The notes under the pieces are model-generated. The model was given only the letters and a program-made list of their open reading frames with translations. It did no database searches and was not told the origin of the DNA. A stretch of DNA of 64,000 bases. Source: Paenibacillus alkaliterrae (GTDB lineage: Bacteria; Bacillota; Bacilli; Paenibacillales; Paenibacillaceae). Location of the stretch: the NCBI RefSeq assembly GCF_021532375.1, contig NZ_JAKGAP010000027.1, positions 31,274-95,273 of the forward strand, in the 5' to 3' direction. Positions 8,253 to 18,010 of the stretch are shown in pieces. A program made the translations under genes and the position numbers. How positions within the stretch are numbered: the first letter of the stretch is position 1; every line of letters begins with the position of its first letter.

Positions 8253-9197
8253 GTGGGCAGAGTGAAAGAGAAGATCATTACTGTGATTGGCAGTTTAAAT
8301 TTCGATATAATCTTTAAGCAGCAGCGGTTAGCCGTAATGGGAGAAACCTACTCGGCTGATAATATGACCATCACGTCTGGAGGCAAAGGGGCTAATCAGG
8401 CCGTTCAATGCGCTAAGCTTGGCGCAACCACCTACCTGGTCGGTTCAGTTGGCCGGGATGTTTTGGGGGATCAATTGCTGCAGGATTTGGCCGATTATGG
8501 CGTAAATACCGATTACGTCACCCGAGTGGATGCAACGACAGGTGTCGGGGTCGTTAATGCCTTAGAGGATGGAGCTCTGATGGCGACGATCTCCAAGGGA
8601 GCAAACTATGCGATGACTACAGAGAGAATCGATGAAATCGAGTCTCTGTTGAAACGCAGCTCAATCGTGATTCTACAGTTGGAAATTCCGATCGAAGTCG
8701 TGGAATACTGTATTTATAAGGCCCATAGCCTAGACTGTTTTGTTATTCTTAATGCCGCCCCTGCTGCAGCCGTTTCTGCGAATGCACTAGCGAAGGTGAA
8801 TTGTTTGGTTGTAAATGAATCCGAAGCTACTTTCTATTGTGGAGAGTTGATTGATGACCTGGAGTCCGCGTTGAAGTGTGGACGCGAGCTCTACGACAAG
8901 ACGGGCGAGCTGCTGATCATTACGTTAGGCAAAAACGGTAGCGTGCTGTTTGACGCCGCCTCCCACGATCATGTGAAAGCAATGGAGGTTGAGTCGATTG
9001 AAACGACCGGTGCGGGCGATTCCTTTATTGGTGCGTTCGCCTGTCAGCTTCTCGACAGGAAAGAAATTGCCGCAGCGGCGGGGTATGCGACAAGGGCGGC
9101 GGCGATAACCGTAACAAAAATCGGTGGACAGCCCGCGATGCCAACATTAAGAGAGCTTGAAATGTCCGTTCCTAATGAAACTGGGCATATGGTATAA
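8253..9197 (+). CDS. PfkB-family sugar kinase (ribokinase-like)
   Basis: A 314-residue ribokinase-type carbohydrate kinase. The N-terminal signature includes TSGGKGANQAVQCAKLGA and VGSVGRDVLGDQLLQDL; the C-terminal anion-hole motif is IETTGAGDSFIGAFA, whose Asp is the catalytic base. The start is GTG 8253 (AGGATAG upstream) or GTG 8262; the sequence does not decide. It should phosphorylate the sugar brought in by the upstream transporter. Substrate-lid residues do not obviously match strict ribokinase, so a ribose-like or other sugar is possible. Confidence 0.9.
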   Translation: MGRVKEKIITVIGSLNFDIIFKQQRLAVMGETYSADNMTITSGGKGANQAVQCAKLGATTYLVGSVGRDVLGDQLLQDLADYGVNTDYVTRVDATTGVGVVNALEDGALMATISKGANYAMTTERIDEIESLLKRSSIVILQLEIPIEVVEYCIYKAHSLDCFVILNAAPAAAVSANALAKVNCLVVNESEATFYCGELIDDLESALKCGRELYDKTGELLIITLGKNGSVLFDAASHDHVKAMEVESIETTGAGDSFIGAFACQLLDRKEIAAAAGYATRAAAITVTKIGGQPAMPTLRELEMSVPNETGHMV

Positions 9198-9257
9198 TCG
9201 AATTAGTTTTTTTAGACGAATAAGGCTGTATTGCTTAAGGGCTGAGGTGGACCAATC

Positions 9258-9998
9258 ATGATTCCGTATATACGAAGAAAGCAGATTCTTGAAGAGGTCG
9301 AGAAGAAAGAAATTGTATATGTCGAAGAACTGGCTCAAACGATGAAAAGCACTTCGTTGTCTACGATCCGCCGGGATCTCAAAACTCTGGCCGACGAAGG
9401 GCAAATTGAGCTTTTGCGGGGCGGCGCCGTTCGAATCAAGGAGGATGCCTATGAAACTCCGATCCAAACCAAAGTGTTATTAAATATTGAGAAAAAGGAT
9501 CAAATTGCGAAGTTTGCAGCTTCGCTTGTGAATGAAGGGGATGTCATCTATATAGATTCTGGGACTACCGTGTTCGAGATGATCAAATATTTGAAAGAGA
9601 AAAATATTAAAGTGGTCACTTCCAACACAAAAGTGATCGCCGAAATTGATGATGCCAAATTCAGCTGTATCGTCCTGGGCGGAGAAGTTACGAAGTCTCT
9701 CGCTTCCATTGCGGGCCCGTTAACAGAAACCCAACTGGACAGCATGTTTTTTGACAAGGCATTCCTAGGCGCCAGCGGTTACAGCCTCAAGAGCGGGATC
9801 AATACGCCGGATCCGAAAGAAGCCAAGAAGAAGGAAATCGTAAAGAACAACTCGGCGGATATATATGTTCTGTTGGATAGCTCCAAGGCAAATAAAACAA
9901 CCTTCTGCAAGGCGTTCGGCATCGAAGAATGTATTATCATTACCGATGAGTCCAACGATACCTTGGAGAAACATGCAAAGTATTTCGTAGCAACATGA
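9258..9998 (+). CDS. DeoR-family transcriptional repressor
   Basis: A 246-residue DeoR/GlpR-type regulator. The N-terminal helix-turn-helix has YVEELAQTMKSTSLSTIRRD and an IELLRGGAV wing. The C-terminal sugar-phosphate-sensing domain carries EGDVIYIDSGTTVFEMI and VVTSNTKVIAEI, the phosphate-binding loop typical of the family. It lies at the end of the sugar operon and probably represses it until a phosphorylated sugar accumulates; the identical 17-bp repeats at 3215 and 3320 are candidate operators. It overlaps the phosphatase gene by 4 bases. Confidence 0.92.
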   Translation: MIPYIRRKQILEEVEKKEIVYVEELAQTMKSTSLSTIRRDLKTLADEGQIELLRGGAVRIKEDAYETPIQTKVLLNIEKKDQIAKFAASLVNEGDVIYIDSGTTVFEMIKYLKEKNIKVVTSNTKVIAEIDDAKFSCIVLGGEVTKSLASIAGPLTETQLDSMFFDKAFLGASGYSLKSGINTPDPKEAKKKEIVKNNSADIYVLLDSSKANKTTFCKAFGIEECIIITDESNDTLEKHAKYFVAT

Positions 9999-10585
9999 TC
10001 CGAATTGGATTTATTCGTCACGGGACGACGGAGTGGAATTTGTATGGCCGTATGCAGGGACTAATGGACATCCCGCTTGCGCATATTGGCCGAGATCAAG
10101 CTGTATTATTGGGAAAATCTCTTCAGCGTGCGGATTGGGATGGGATCTTGTCCAGCGATTTGGACAGAGCAAGACAAACAGCAGAGCTGTTGGCAAGCTC
10201 ATCCGAGATTCCCTTCCTGGGCGTGGATGCACGGCTTCGTGAACGCGGATTCGGGGTTTTAGAAGGGACGACCCTGTCGCAAAGGATTGCAAGATGGGGA
10301 GAGAACTGGCGTGAGTTGAATTTGGGAAGAGAGTCGCTGGAATCCGTGCTCTTTCGTTGGGACTCTTTTTTAGAGGAAAACTCGCGTATTTATGACGGAA
10401 AACGAATTCTGATCGTTAGCCATGGGGGAGTTATTGAACCTGTTCTGGCCAATCGATACGGTACGGTGGTACAGCAGCATTTGACGAACACTTCCTTGTC
10501 TATCCTGAGCTTTTACACGTCCGGCTGGCGCTGTGATTTGCTGAATTGTAGTAAGCATTTGGAACAGTTTACAACGAGATTCTAA
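9995..10585 (+). CDS. Histidine phosphatase family protein
   Basis: A 196-residue branch 1 histidine phosphatase (phosphoglycerate-mutase-like). The active-site motif FIRHGTTEWN lies at residues 6-15, with His8 as the phosphate acceptor; the second catalytic His lies in ILIVSHGGVIEPV (~146). It begins inside the DeoR stop (ATGA overlap) and is therefore the last gene of the sugar operon. It may dephosphorylate a sugar phosphate made by the operon, limiting its build-up; that role is inferred from position only. Confidence 0.88.
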   Translation: MIRIGFIRHGTTEWNLYGRMQGLMDIPLAHIGRDQAVLLGKSLQRADWDGILSSDLDRARQTAELLASSSEIPFLGVDARLRERGFGVLEGTTLSQRIARWGENWRELNLGRESLESVLFRWDSFLEENSRIYDGKRILIVSHGGVIEPVLANRYGTVVQQHLTNTSLSILSFYTSGWRCDLLNCSKHLEQFTTRF

Positions 10586-10601
10586 TCGATTTTGATTATG
10601 T

Positions 10602-10873
10602 ATAGAGAAAATCGTCATTCGTCGACGCGGAGGCTATTGTTTCGAGCTCAACGCCCTCTTTGGCTGGCTGCTTCGGGAGCTGGGGTTTTCCGTTACGGAT
10701 CTTGTGGCCCGCTTCTGGAGGGATGAAAGCAATCTCCCTCCGAAGCTGCGCCACCATGTTTTAAAAGTCGAAACAGGTGTTTCGCCTCTGACGGCGTACA
10801 AACCTTCATTCCTCAGACTAAAGAGGAGTATGACGAAGCTCTGCGCACTTATTTTGGTATCGTAATTGAATAA
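10602..10873 (+). pseudogene. Decayed arylamine N-acetyltransferase
   Basis: Two pieces of an arylamine N-acetyltransferase survive. From about 10605 one frame reads EKIVIRRRGGYCFELNALFG, which contains the NAT active-site Cys motif RGGYCFELN. It continues with WLLRELGFSVTDLVARFW to about 10700. After a frame change near 10785, the C-terminal piece SDGVQTFIPQTKEEYDEALR runs to TAA 10871-10873. The start, and the central region with the catalytic His and Asp, are missing. At ~270 bases against ~750-800 for an intact gene, it cannot encode a working enzyme. It fills most of the gap after the phosphatase gene. Confidence 0.8.
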
Positions 10874-10896
10874 AGCGTAACCCTCTTGCCGCCGAA

Positions 10897-13800
10897 TTAT
10901 TCGAGCATCAGAAGCTCCCGAATATCCTGCTCGGACAAGGAGGATAAGGCTTCCTGGCCCGGCTGGATAACCTCGTCGATGAGGCTTTTCTTCTTCTGCT
11001 GAAGCTCATGCATCTTGTCCTCGACCGTACCCTGCGTAACGAGACGAATGACTTGGACAACGTTCTTCTGTCCAATCCGGTGCGCGCGGTCGGCGGCCTG
11101 CTGCTCGACGGCGGGATTCCACCAGAGGTCATACAGAATAACTGTGTCGGCTCCGGTTAGGTTAAGTCCAGTACCGCCGGCCTTCAAGGAGAGCAGGAAC
11201 AGCTCACGCTCGCCGTCGTTGAACCGATTGCAAAGCTCTACCCGCTCGGAAGCTGGCGTTTGGCCATCGAGATAGAAATAAGGCACGCCTTGATAGCCAA
11301 GCTCGCGTCCGATTAAGCCAAGCATCTCGGTAAATTGCGAGAAGATGAGCAGCCGCTTGCCCGCGCTGCGGCATTCCTCGATCATCTCGAGCAGCTGCTC
11401 GAATTTGGCGGAGCTGCCTTTGTAGCCCTCGACGAACAGGGCGGGGTGGCAGCAGAGCTGGCGCAGCCTTGTGATCCCCGCCAATATTTTAATCCGGTGT
11501 TTCTGGAAGCTGTCCTCGCTAAGATGCTTGACGGTTTCCTGCTGCAGCTTCGCCAGCAGGCTGACATAGAGCTTCTTCTGCTCAGGAAGCAGCTCGGAGG
11601 CTTGAATCGATTCGATCTTGTCCGGCAGTTCCTGCAGGACATCGGTCTTCAAGCGGCGCAGCAGGAAGGGACGGACGCGCCTCGCGACCGTCTCGCGGGT
11701 CAGCTCGTTAAACGCTTGGCGGCCCGGGAACAGCTCGGGGAATACAGCGCTGAAGATGGACCAAAGCTCCTCCAGCGTGTTTTCCACGGGCGTGCCCGTA
11801 AGTGCGAAGCGGTACTGCGCTTCTATCGCTTTCACGGCCTGCGCCGTTTGGGTCGTATGGTTTTTGAAATATTGCGCTTCATCCAGAATAAGCGTATGGA
11901 AGGTTTCCCTCGCATACTCGGCAATATCCCGGCGCAGCAGCGGGTAGGACGTAATAATAACGTCTGTTTCGCCTGCAACCTTCAGCACGCCGCTGCGCTC
12001 CGATTTACTGCCGTCCGCGATGACGGCGCGAATCTCCGGGGCGAATTTCTTGAGCTCATTCAGCCAGTTATAGACGAGTGAAGCGGGCGAAACGATTAGC
12101 GCGGGCTGCTCCCGTTTTCTGATCTCGGGCAATTCGGAAACGATGAAGGAAATCGCCTGCACCGTCTTGCCAAGCCCCATATCATCAGCCAATATGCCGC
12201 CAAAATGGTAGTGAGCGAGCGTCTTCATCCACTGGTAGCCGTATTTCTGGTAATCGCGCAGAACGGGTTCCAAACCTTCCGGAACGTGAAAATCCAGATT
12301 GTCAGGGTTTTGCATATTTTCCAACAACCGGCGGAACGATTTGCCGAACTTAATGGCCTTTCCGCTCCCGTTCGAATCCATAAGATGCAGGCCTCTTACG
12401 GCGGGAATGCGAAATTTCGCGCCCTCCACGTCGCTTTGGCGAATACCTACATCGTTCAGGAAGCGGATAATTTCTTGGAATTCAGCCGATTCGAGAGGAA
12501 GGAGCGCGCCATCAGGCAGCCGGTGATAGCTTCGTTTGATCTCAAGCGACTTCACCAAATGGCGAATTTCCGATTCCGGTATGCCGTCCATATTAAATTT
12601 GAATTCGAGCCAATCGGTTCTCTCGCCGATATCGACCTTAATGGACGGAGGCGCATGCTTGGTCACAATCCGCACCTTCACGGCCGATGTAGCGTATACC
12701 GTCAGCAGCTTCTCCAGCTGCGGAACGACATGGTACAGAAATTCGTACTCGGCTTCCTCATCCTCCATGAAGTAGCCTTCCTCCGTTTTGGCGAAGGGAC
12801 TTAGCTCCATAAGCTCCAGTATGCGCCGTTCCTGCTCGCCGTCCCGCATCAGAATGCGGTCTGTGCCGCGTTTCTTATCGCTTGCCTCTAATGGATTAAT
12901 ATTAATGTCGCCGTATTGGAATTCGAGTCCCGCAACCAGCCGATCTCTTACCCGGTCCAGATAAAGCTTGGCCTTGAGCTGGGTTTGCAGGATTCGATCC
13001 GCGATCGAGTCGGCAATCTTCACGCTCCCGAGCTTCATCAAGCAGGGTACGACCTTCTCCATAAAAGGCTCCATTTGCTCTGGCGCGATCTGAATTTTCG
13101 ACTTTTGCGAAGCGGCCAGCAGATGTTTCAACTCCGCAAGACGCCTGCAGGAGTCCGGCTGCAGCCTGATGAGCCTTCCTTCGGCTAACACCAGCTCATA
13201 CTCCTCCATGACCGTCATTTGATTGAGGCCTTGAACATCGAGCTGATACCCGTCACTCCTTGCTTGATCGAATGCAAAATGGAGCGGAACCGCTTCGTCG
13301 GACAATTGTAAGCCGTCAAAGGTTTGGCCGTCGTGGATCAGCTTTACGGATGAGGCCGATACAAGCTGCGGAAGAAGCGTTTCCCAAGAGAAGGGCGGGA
13401 TAAGCAGCATCCGGTCGCCGCTGGCAGGCGTATCTTTAAAGAAAGAACGAGTCGATGAATCCCTGTACATCGTCTCATTGCGGTAGATTTGTACAAGCTG
13501 CTTCATGATTGAATCGTTTACGGGCGAGAAGCAGTGGACAGCCGGGTCATAGGTGAAGTTTTTGGAGAATGGAAACGGCTCGCGCCGGTCAACCTTCTCT
13601 AGAAACTCCCTTATTTTTTGCACGATGTACAGCCGCCCCGGACCGGTCTTCAGCTCAATGCCGAACATATGCTTTCGGTAGCCGTAAGGGTACAGCTTAC
13701 ATGTGATCTCTAATTCGAGCGGTGTTCGGGTATCGAGCAGCTGACCGCTGCCGCTTGGGCGCGGCGGCTTGCGGGCGAATAGCCCGAGCATGTCGCTCGC

Positions 13801-14226
13801 AAGCCGGGATTCCGCAGCGGATAGGGCTGCATGCCTTGCAAACCGCGGAACAAGCTGCCCTTCCTCCAGCTCTTCATCGGCATGGGCGGGCTGATCTTCC
13901 GGATGCAGGAGGGAAGGGAATTTACGCGCCGGCTTGTCCGAGACCGACTCCAGCTCATGAATCTGCAACAGCGCCGCCGCTGCATGCTGGCAATAGGTCT
14001 CGTAAGAGCTGAAGGCAAGGCAGCTGCAGTGCGCGTCCACATCCCCATTGCGATCGATAACGATGGTTACATCGTTTCGCGAGGCGCCCTGTACGACAAC
14101 ATCGTAGCTGGAATCCCCGGTATGCGTAATCGTCACTTTTCCCGCGTTATAGAAAGCTTCGCCTCTTTCGTAGAAGGCTTCGCCGCATAATAATTTAATG
14201 ACTCGTTTGGATAATCGAGAGCTCAT
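10897..14226 (-). CDS. SWIM zinc-finger SNF2-family helicase
   Basis: A 1109-residue Swi2/Snf2 ATPase. Near the N-terminus is a SWIM-type zinc finger, HCSCLAFSSYETYCQH (~81-96, CxC...CxH). After a long middle region (bacterial SNF2 N-terminal type) come the motor motifs: LADDMGLGKTVQAISF (Walker A), LILDEAQYFKN (DEAQ box), LTGTPVENTLEELWS (motif III) and, in the second RecA lobe, LSLKAGGTGLNLTGADTV and QQAADRAHRIGQ (motif VI). It should use ATP to move along or remodel DNA-protein complexes. It is a single-gene unit on the minus strand; AAAGGA lies 9 bases before the ATG. Confidence 0.93.
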   Translation of the reverse strand: MSSRLSKRVIKLLCGEAFYERGEAFYNAGKVTITHTGDSSYDVVVQGASRNDVTIVIDRNGDVDAHCSCLAFSSYETYCQHAAAALLQIHELESVSDKPARKFPSLLHPEDQPAHADEELEEGQLVPRFARHAALSAAESRLASDMLGLFARKPPRPSGSGQLLDTRTPLELEITCKLYPYGYRKHMFGIELKTGPGRLYIVQKIREFLEKVDRREPFPFSKNFTYDPAVHCFSPVNDSIMKQLVQIYRNETMYRDSSTRSFFKDTPASGDRMLLIPPFSWETLLPQLVSASSVKLIHDGQTFDGLQLSDEAVPLHFAFDQARSDGYQLDVQGLNQMTVMEEYELVLAEGRLIRLQPDSCRRLAELKHLLAASQKSKIQIAPEQMEPFMEKVVPCLMKLGSVKIADSIADRILQTQLKAKLYLDRVRDRLVAGLEFQYGDININPLEASDKKRGTDRILMRDGEQERRILELMELSPFAKTEEGYFMEDEEAEYEFLYHVVPQLEKLLTVYATSAVKVRIVTKHAPPSIKVDIGERTDWLEFKFNMDGIPESEIRHLVKSLEIKRSYHRLPDGALLPLESAEFQEIIRFLNDVGIRQSDVEGAKFRIPAVRGLHLMDSNGSGKAIKFGKSFRRLLENMQNPDNLDFHVPEGLEPVLRDYQKYGYQWMKTLAHYHFGGILADDMGLGKTVQAISFIVSELPEIRKREQPALIVSPASLVYNWLNELKKFAPEIRAVIADGSKSERSGVLKVAGETDVIITSYPLLRRDIAEYARETFHTLILDEAQYFKNHTTQTAQAVKAIEAQYRFALTGTPVENTLEELWSIFSAVFPELFPGRQAFNELTRETVARRVRPFLLRRLKTDVLQELPDKIESIQASELLPEQKKLYVSLLAKLQQETVKHLSEDSFQKHRIKILAGITRLRQLCCHPALFVEGYKGSSAKFEQLLEMIEECRSAGKRLLIFSQFTEMLGLIGRELGYQGVPYFYLDGQTPASERVELCNRFNDGERELFLLSLKAGGTGLNLTGADTVILYDLWWNPAVEQQAADRAHRIGQKNVVQVIRLVTQGTVEDKMHELQQKKKSLIDEVIQPGQEALSSLSEQDIRELLMLE

Positions 14227-14544
14227 AACGTTGATCCTTTCTTGTGAACGTTATCGATAAACGCTGCATGCTGTCAGGGAAAGCCTTATCCCGTGCTTCA
14301 CCGGCTCAGGCTCTATTGCGATCATGTAATTATATAATAGCAGGAAAAAAAACGAAATGCGGGGGATCGATATGTTCGCGAGATTAATTGGAAATGGTAA
14401 GAATCTATGCTTGAATGTGAATGATATAGATTGGGTGTGAGGACGAACGGCCACATAAATCCGCCGATTATGAAATATTATTAATACAGCCATGAAGTGC
14501 AAAAAGACCGTCTGGTTTAGTCAGTAAGAGGAAGGAAGTGGAGC
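14227..14544. other. Divergent intergenic region, 318 bases, no gene seen
   Basis: This AT-rich gap separates the SNF2 gene from the first LysM-GMC gene and must hold both promoters. GAGGAAGGAAGTGGAG before 14545 is the ribosome site for the latter. No clear sigma-A, sigma-E or sigma-K promoter, no hairpin and no supported small gene was recognised. Confidence 0.5.
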
Positions 14545-16146
14545 ATGAGGATTTATATCGCGAAATACGGTGAGACATTAAGAAACATAGCGCAGAGACA
14601 GAATGTCGCACTCGAAGAGCTGGTTCCCCTTAACCCGCAAGTGGCGAGTCCCGACGCAAACCTTTCCGGCCGACAGATCAAACTGCCCCCGCCATCGGCA
14701 TCGGCGGGAAATCGGATAACCGATTTCAAGAACGAATGGATTCCACTTACACCGCTAACGAGAATGGCGCAAACGGATTACGATGTGCTCATTGTCGGAT
14801 CAGGAGCGGGGGGCGGAGCCGTTCTCTGGAGATTATGTCAACAATGGGGTATAAACGGGAAAAAGATCGGTGTCGTGGAAGCGGGAGATCTTTTGCTGCC
14901 GACCCATTTCTATAACATTCCAACGATGAGCCATCCGCGTGCCGGGAGGTACTTCGAGAAAGTGTCGACCCCGGTTGATCAAACCATGTTCAGAGAGCTA
15001 TACGCATTTGGCGGCAGAACATTGCTTTGGGGGTTGCTGGCCCCGCGGATGCCCGCTTTTGAGACTGCGGATTGGCCCTTACCGGCAAATGAATTGCAAT
15101 TTTATTATTCGATTGCGGAACGGGCCATGAACGTCACTCCCTTTTATCAGAAGGGATCTTATTTTACGTCCATTTTGTTGGATCGGCTTCACAATTACGG
15201 TTTTATTGATGCAATCCCATTTCCGGTAGCCGTTGACCAAGAAGCGACAAAGTACGGACAGATTCATTCCAACGCCGCTTTCAGCTCCATCGCTTTGTTT
15301 GCTGAAGCCTTGAACCGGCGGCCTTTCGATTTGGCCGTCAACTCCCGCGCAGTCGAGATCATCACCGAAAATAAGCGGGTCGCCGGTATTAGGGTCATGT
15401 CGGCGGACAAGAAATCCCATGTTCTTAAAGCAAAGACCGTCGTGCTGGCGGCAAGCACGTTTCAAACCCCTCGTCTGCTGCTTGCTTCCGGAATTACAGG
15501 ACGGGCGATTGGCCATTATCTTACCACTCATTCTCTTCTGGGGATAGCGGGATATTTGGACCGTAAACAATTCCCGGAGGTTTTAGGGAATCTGGGTATT
15601 GTGATTCCCGCTAGGGAAGACCGCCCCTTTCAGTTGGGGATCGACGGCCCCCCGCAAGGGTATAATGCCTATCAGCAGTACCAGATAGAACCGTTGCAGG
15701 AACAATTGAGAATTGTACCTGGTGCGTTCGGAGCAGTGGAATCGCAGTTTGAAAACCGGGTCGAATTGGATTCGGCCGTACGGGACGAATTCGGGGTGCC
15801 TGTCATACATGTCCATTTTTCCTATAGCAAGAAAGATGAGGAAGTCATTCGGCAAATGAAAGAAGGAACCCTGCAGCTTCTTTCCGCCGTGCAAGCTCAT
15901 CCTGGTGAAGGGGGAACGTTCGAAGTCGGCCCTGCCGTGGAGGCTATTCATGATTCGGGGACCTGCAGGATGGGGAATGACCCCGATACTTCAGCAACGG
16001 ATCGGTATGGTCAAATTCACGGAATATCCGGTCTCTACGTGGCGGACAACAGCGTCATACCAAGCAGCGGAACGGCCAACCCCACGCTTACCACAGTTGC
16101 TCTCGCGATTCGTACTGCAGATTATTTGATCCGGCAACTGAAATAA
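14545..16146 (+). CDS. LysM domain fused to GMC-type FAD oxidoreductase (copy 1)
   Basis: A 533-residue fusion. Residues 1-50 are a LysM peptidoglycan-binding domain (RIYIAKYGETLRNIAQRQNV ... GRQIKLPPP), similar in style to the LysM of the spore protein SafA, with no signal peptide. From ~78 a GMC oxidoreductase begins: YDVLIVGSGAGGGAVLWRL is the FAD dinucleotide motif, IGVVEAGD its acidic strand end, FGGRTLLWG the second flavin contact, and the C-terminus has DSGTCRMG and HGISGLYVADNSVIPSSGT, the GMC catalytic block. A paralogue lies at 41115. An intracellular LysM without signal peptide suggests a spore-coat or mother-cell role; the substrate is unknown. Confidence 0.85.
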   Translation: MRIYIAKYGETLRNIAQRQNVALEELVPLNPQVASPDANLSGRQIKLPPPSASAGNRITDFKNEWIPLTPLTRMAQTDYDVLIVGSGAGGGAVLWRLCQQWGINGKKIGVVEAGDLLLPTHFYNIPTMSHPRAGRYFEKVSTPVDQTMFRELYAFGGRTLLWGLLAPRMPAFETADWPLPANELQFYYSIAERAMNVTPFYQKGSYFTSILLDRLHNYGFIDAIPFPVAVDQEATKYGQIHSNAAFSSIALFAEALNRRPFDLAVNSRAVEIITENKRVAGIRVMSADKKSHVLKAKTVVLAASTFQTPRLLLASGITGRAIGHYLTTHSLLGIAGYLDRKQFPEVLGNLGIVIPAREDRPFQLGIDGPPQGYNAYQQYQIEPLQEQLRIVPGAFGAVESQFENRVELDSAVRDEFGVPVIHVHFSYSKKDEEVIRQMKEGTLQLLSAVQAHPGEGGTFEVGPAVEAIHDSGTCRMGNDPDTSATDRYGQIHGISGLYVADNSVIPSSGTANPTLTTVALAIRTADYLIRQLK

Positions 16147-16283
16147 TATCGAAAAACACATCAATTATTAACCAAGCGCCAGGGGTATCATCCCGTTTGC
16201 TTAAAATGCGGGAGGCAGCTCTGCTTTGCGCTTGAACTCCCTCCCGCCGCTCCTCATAATTAGTGAAGTTAGCCGCGTTAATG

Positions 16284-17846
16284 TCAATTCGCTCGCGTAC
16301 CTGTTTCGTACACCCCTAACGTCGATACGGTAATACCGGTATCGCTCTGCGTTACCGTCCAGTCCCAGCCGCTTTTATAGCCGGTGAGCAGCAGTTTGCC
16401 CGTTGCTTTGTCATAAGTCCAGGTACCTGTCTTCGGTCCGTTCCAATAGAAAGAGATGGTGCCGTCCTTGTAAATCGTCAATGTGCCTCCATCCGCTCCG
16501 CTGCTGCCGGCCGGAACCCACATTTTCCAGCTGCCGATGAAGTAAGATGCATCTGCGGCAGACGTCTGCGAGCCGCTGTTGCTGTTGCCATTTTTACCGC
16601 TGGCAGAGCTGCCGGCAGCTTTCTGGCTGGTAATAACGATCTTTTGTGTCTTGTTGTCAAAGCTGATATTCTGCTTCAGTTGTTCGCTCACGAAGCGAAT
16701 CGGTACCATCGTTATATTGCCGTAAATAGAGGCGGGTACATCCATCATGATGTTTTTGCCGTTTACCCTCGCGACGGATTTATCGATGACGAGCACGATC
16801 GTATCCGAGTTCATCGTCAGCGTGATGCTTTTGTCCTTCTGGTTCCATTTCACCGTGGCGCCCAGCGCTTCACTGACAAAGCGGAGTGGAATGAGGGTGC
16901 GGCCGTTATGCAAGAACGGCGAGGTTTCTAATGTAAAAGCTTTATCGTTGACATAAGCAGTCCGGTTGCCGAGCTGCAATACGATCAGATTCTCCGGAAC
17001 GGTTGGTTCAGCATCGCCCTCTGCGACAATCGTCACCATGATTGCAGGAGAAATCGCTATCAGGTTGTCGTCTCTGTCATAGGAAGCGAGCTTATATAGA
17101 TAGGTATGGCCGACGAAGGTGTAATGGTCGGAGTATTCCGTTTCCGTTATTTTGAAATCTGTCATTTTCATATAGGGCGCCCCATTATCCGAACGGTAAA
17201 TGTCCCAAGTATATTCCCCCGGAAGCTGCTCCCAAGGAATTGTAATGGTCCCGTCCCCTTCAAACACATACTCAGCCGACGGATTCAGAACATCCTGAGC
17301 CGGAGAGCCGATTTCAAGCACTGACGGCAGATCATTGCCGCCGTTCTGTCCGTCCCAGCCCTCATCCTCCGGCGTTTCTAATACATATGAGAATCTGACC
17401 TGTGTAATCGTGAAGCCATTGTCCGGCAAAATTCGGTCGATGCGGAATTTGGCATGGGTGCCGTCATGCAGAGCAACGAGGTACAGCGCTCCTTGCTCCA
17501 TTTCCAGCGAGTTGCTAAAGCCGGAAGTATATCGCTCGGTCGGAGCTGTCAATTCCTCGGCAGCAAGCTTTCGGATCGAAAGTGCCCCGATATCTCCGTA
17601 CTGATTGATGACGATGTCGGCTTCCGAGCTGTCGGTCGTGTATTCCATAGTGAACAGGTTCAGTCCTCCGCGGTCAAGCACATTACCAGTCCAATTCAAC
17701 GTGTACGGATGAATCTGATTATAAACCCCGGATTTCTCTTCCCCCCATTTAATCGTGCTTGCAGCTTGCGCCGCACCGGGAGCTAAGCCGGATACAGCAA
17801 GACACAGCATAAGAATCGTTAACATGGCTGCAATTTTGTTCTTCAT
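16284..17846 (-). CDS. Secreted stalk-domain protein (copper amine oxidase N-terminal-like)
   Basis: A 520-residue exported protein. Residues 1-30 are a Sec signal peptide ending near AQA. A unique beta-rich region follows, then an Fn3-like segment (~195-275), and at ~285-410 a copper amine oxidase N-terminal-like repeat (NGRTLIPLRFVSEALGATVK and TMVPIRFVSEQLKQNISF). After a Ser/Gly linker (~412-430) the C-terminal ~85 residues (YFIGSWKMWVPAG ...) look like a small lipocalin-like beta domain. The stalk domain is very common in Paenibacillus surface proteins and does not imply oxidase activity. Function is unknown; cell wall association is likely. Confidence 0.8.
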   Translation of the reverse strand: MKNKIAAMLTILMLCLAVSGLAPGAAQAASTIKWGEEKSGVYNQIHPYTLNWTGNVLDRGGLNLFTMEYTTDSSEADIVINQYGDIGALSIRKLAAEELTAPTERYTSGFSNSLEMEQGALYLVALHDGTHAKFRIDRILPDNGFTITQVRFSYVLETPEDEGWDGQNGGNDLPSVLEIGSPAQDVLNPSAEYVFEGDGTITIPWEQLPGEYTWDIYRSDNGAPYMKMTDFKITETEYSDHYTFVGHTYLYKLASYDRDDNLIAISPAIMVTIVAEGDAEPTVPENLIVLQLGNRTAYVNDKAFTLETSPFLHNGRTLIPLRFVSEALGATVKWNQKDKSITLTMNSDTIVLVIDKSVARVNGKNIMMDVPASIYGNITMVPIRFVSEQLKQNISFDNKTQKIVITSQKAAGSSASGKNGNSNSGSQTSAADASYFIGSWKMWVPAGSSGADGGTLTIYKDGTISFYWNGPKTGTWTYDKATGKLLLTGYKSGWDWTVTQSDTGITVSTLGVYETGTRAN

Positions 17847-18010
17847 TGGTCTTCACTCCTTAGAGATATAATAGTCACTGTGCTTCAATATATCGCATCG
17901 GTTTTACAGAAAGATAACATCGTATTTTGTAATGAATTTGTTATGTATTTGCAAGCTGGCACAATTATCATTTGATGTATGATGAAATGAGGGGAAGGGC
18001 GGGGATACCT

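Noticed and set aside
11335..12804. Plus-strand frames of up to 248 codons across the helicase gene
   Set aside because: They are antisense shadows of the SNF2 motor region, whose motifs are unambiguous on the minus strand.
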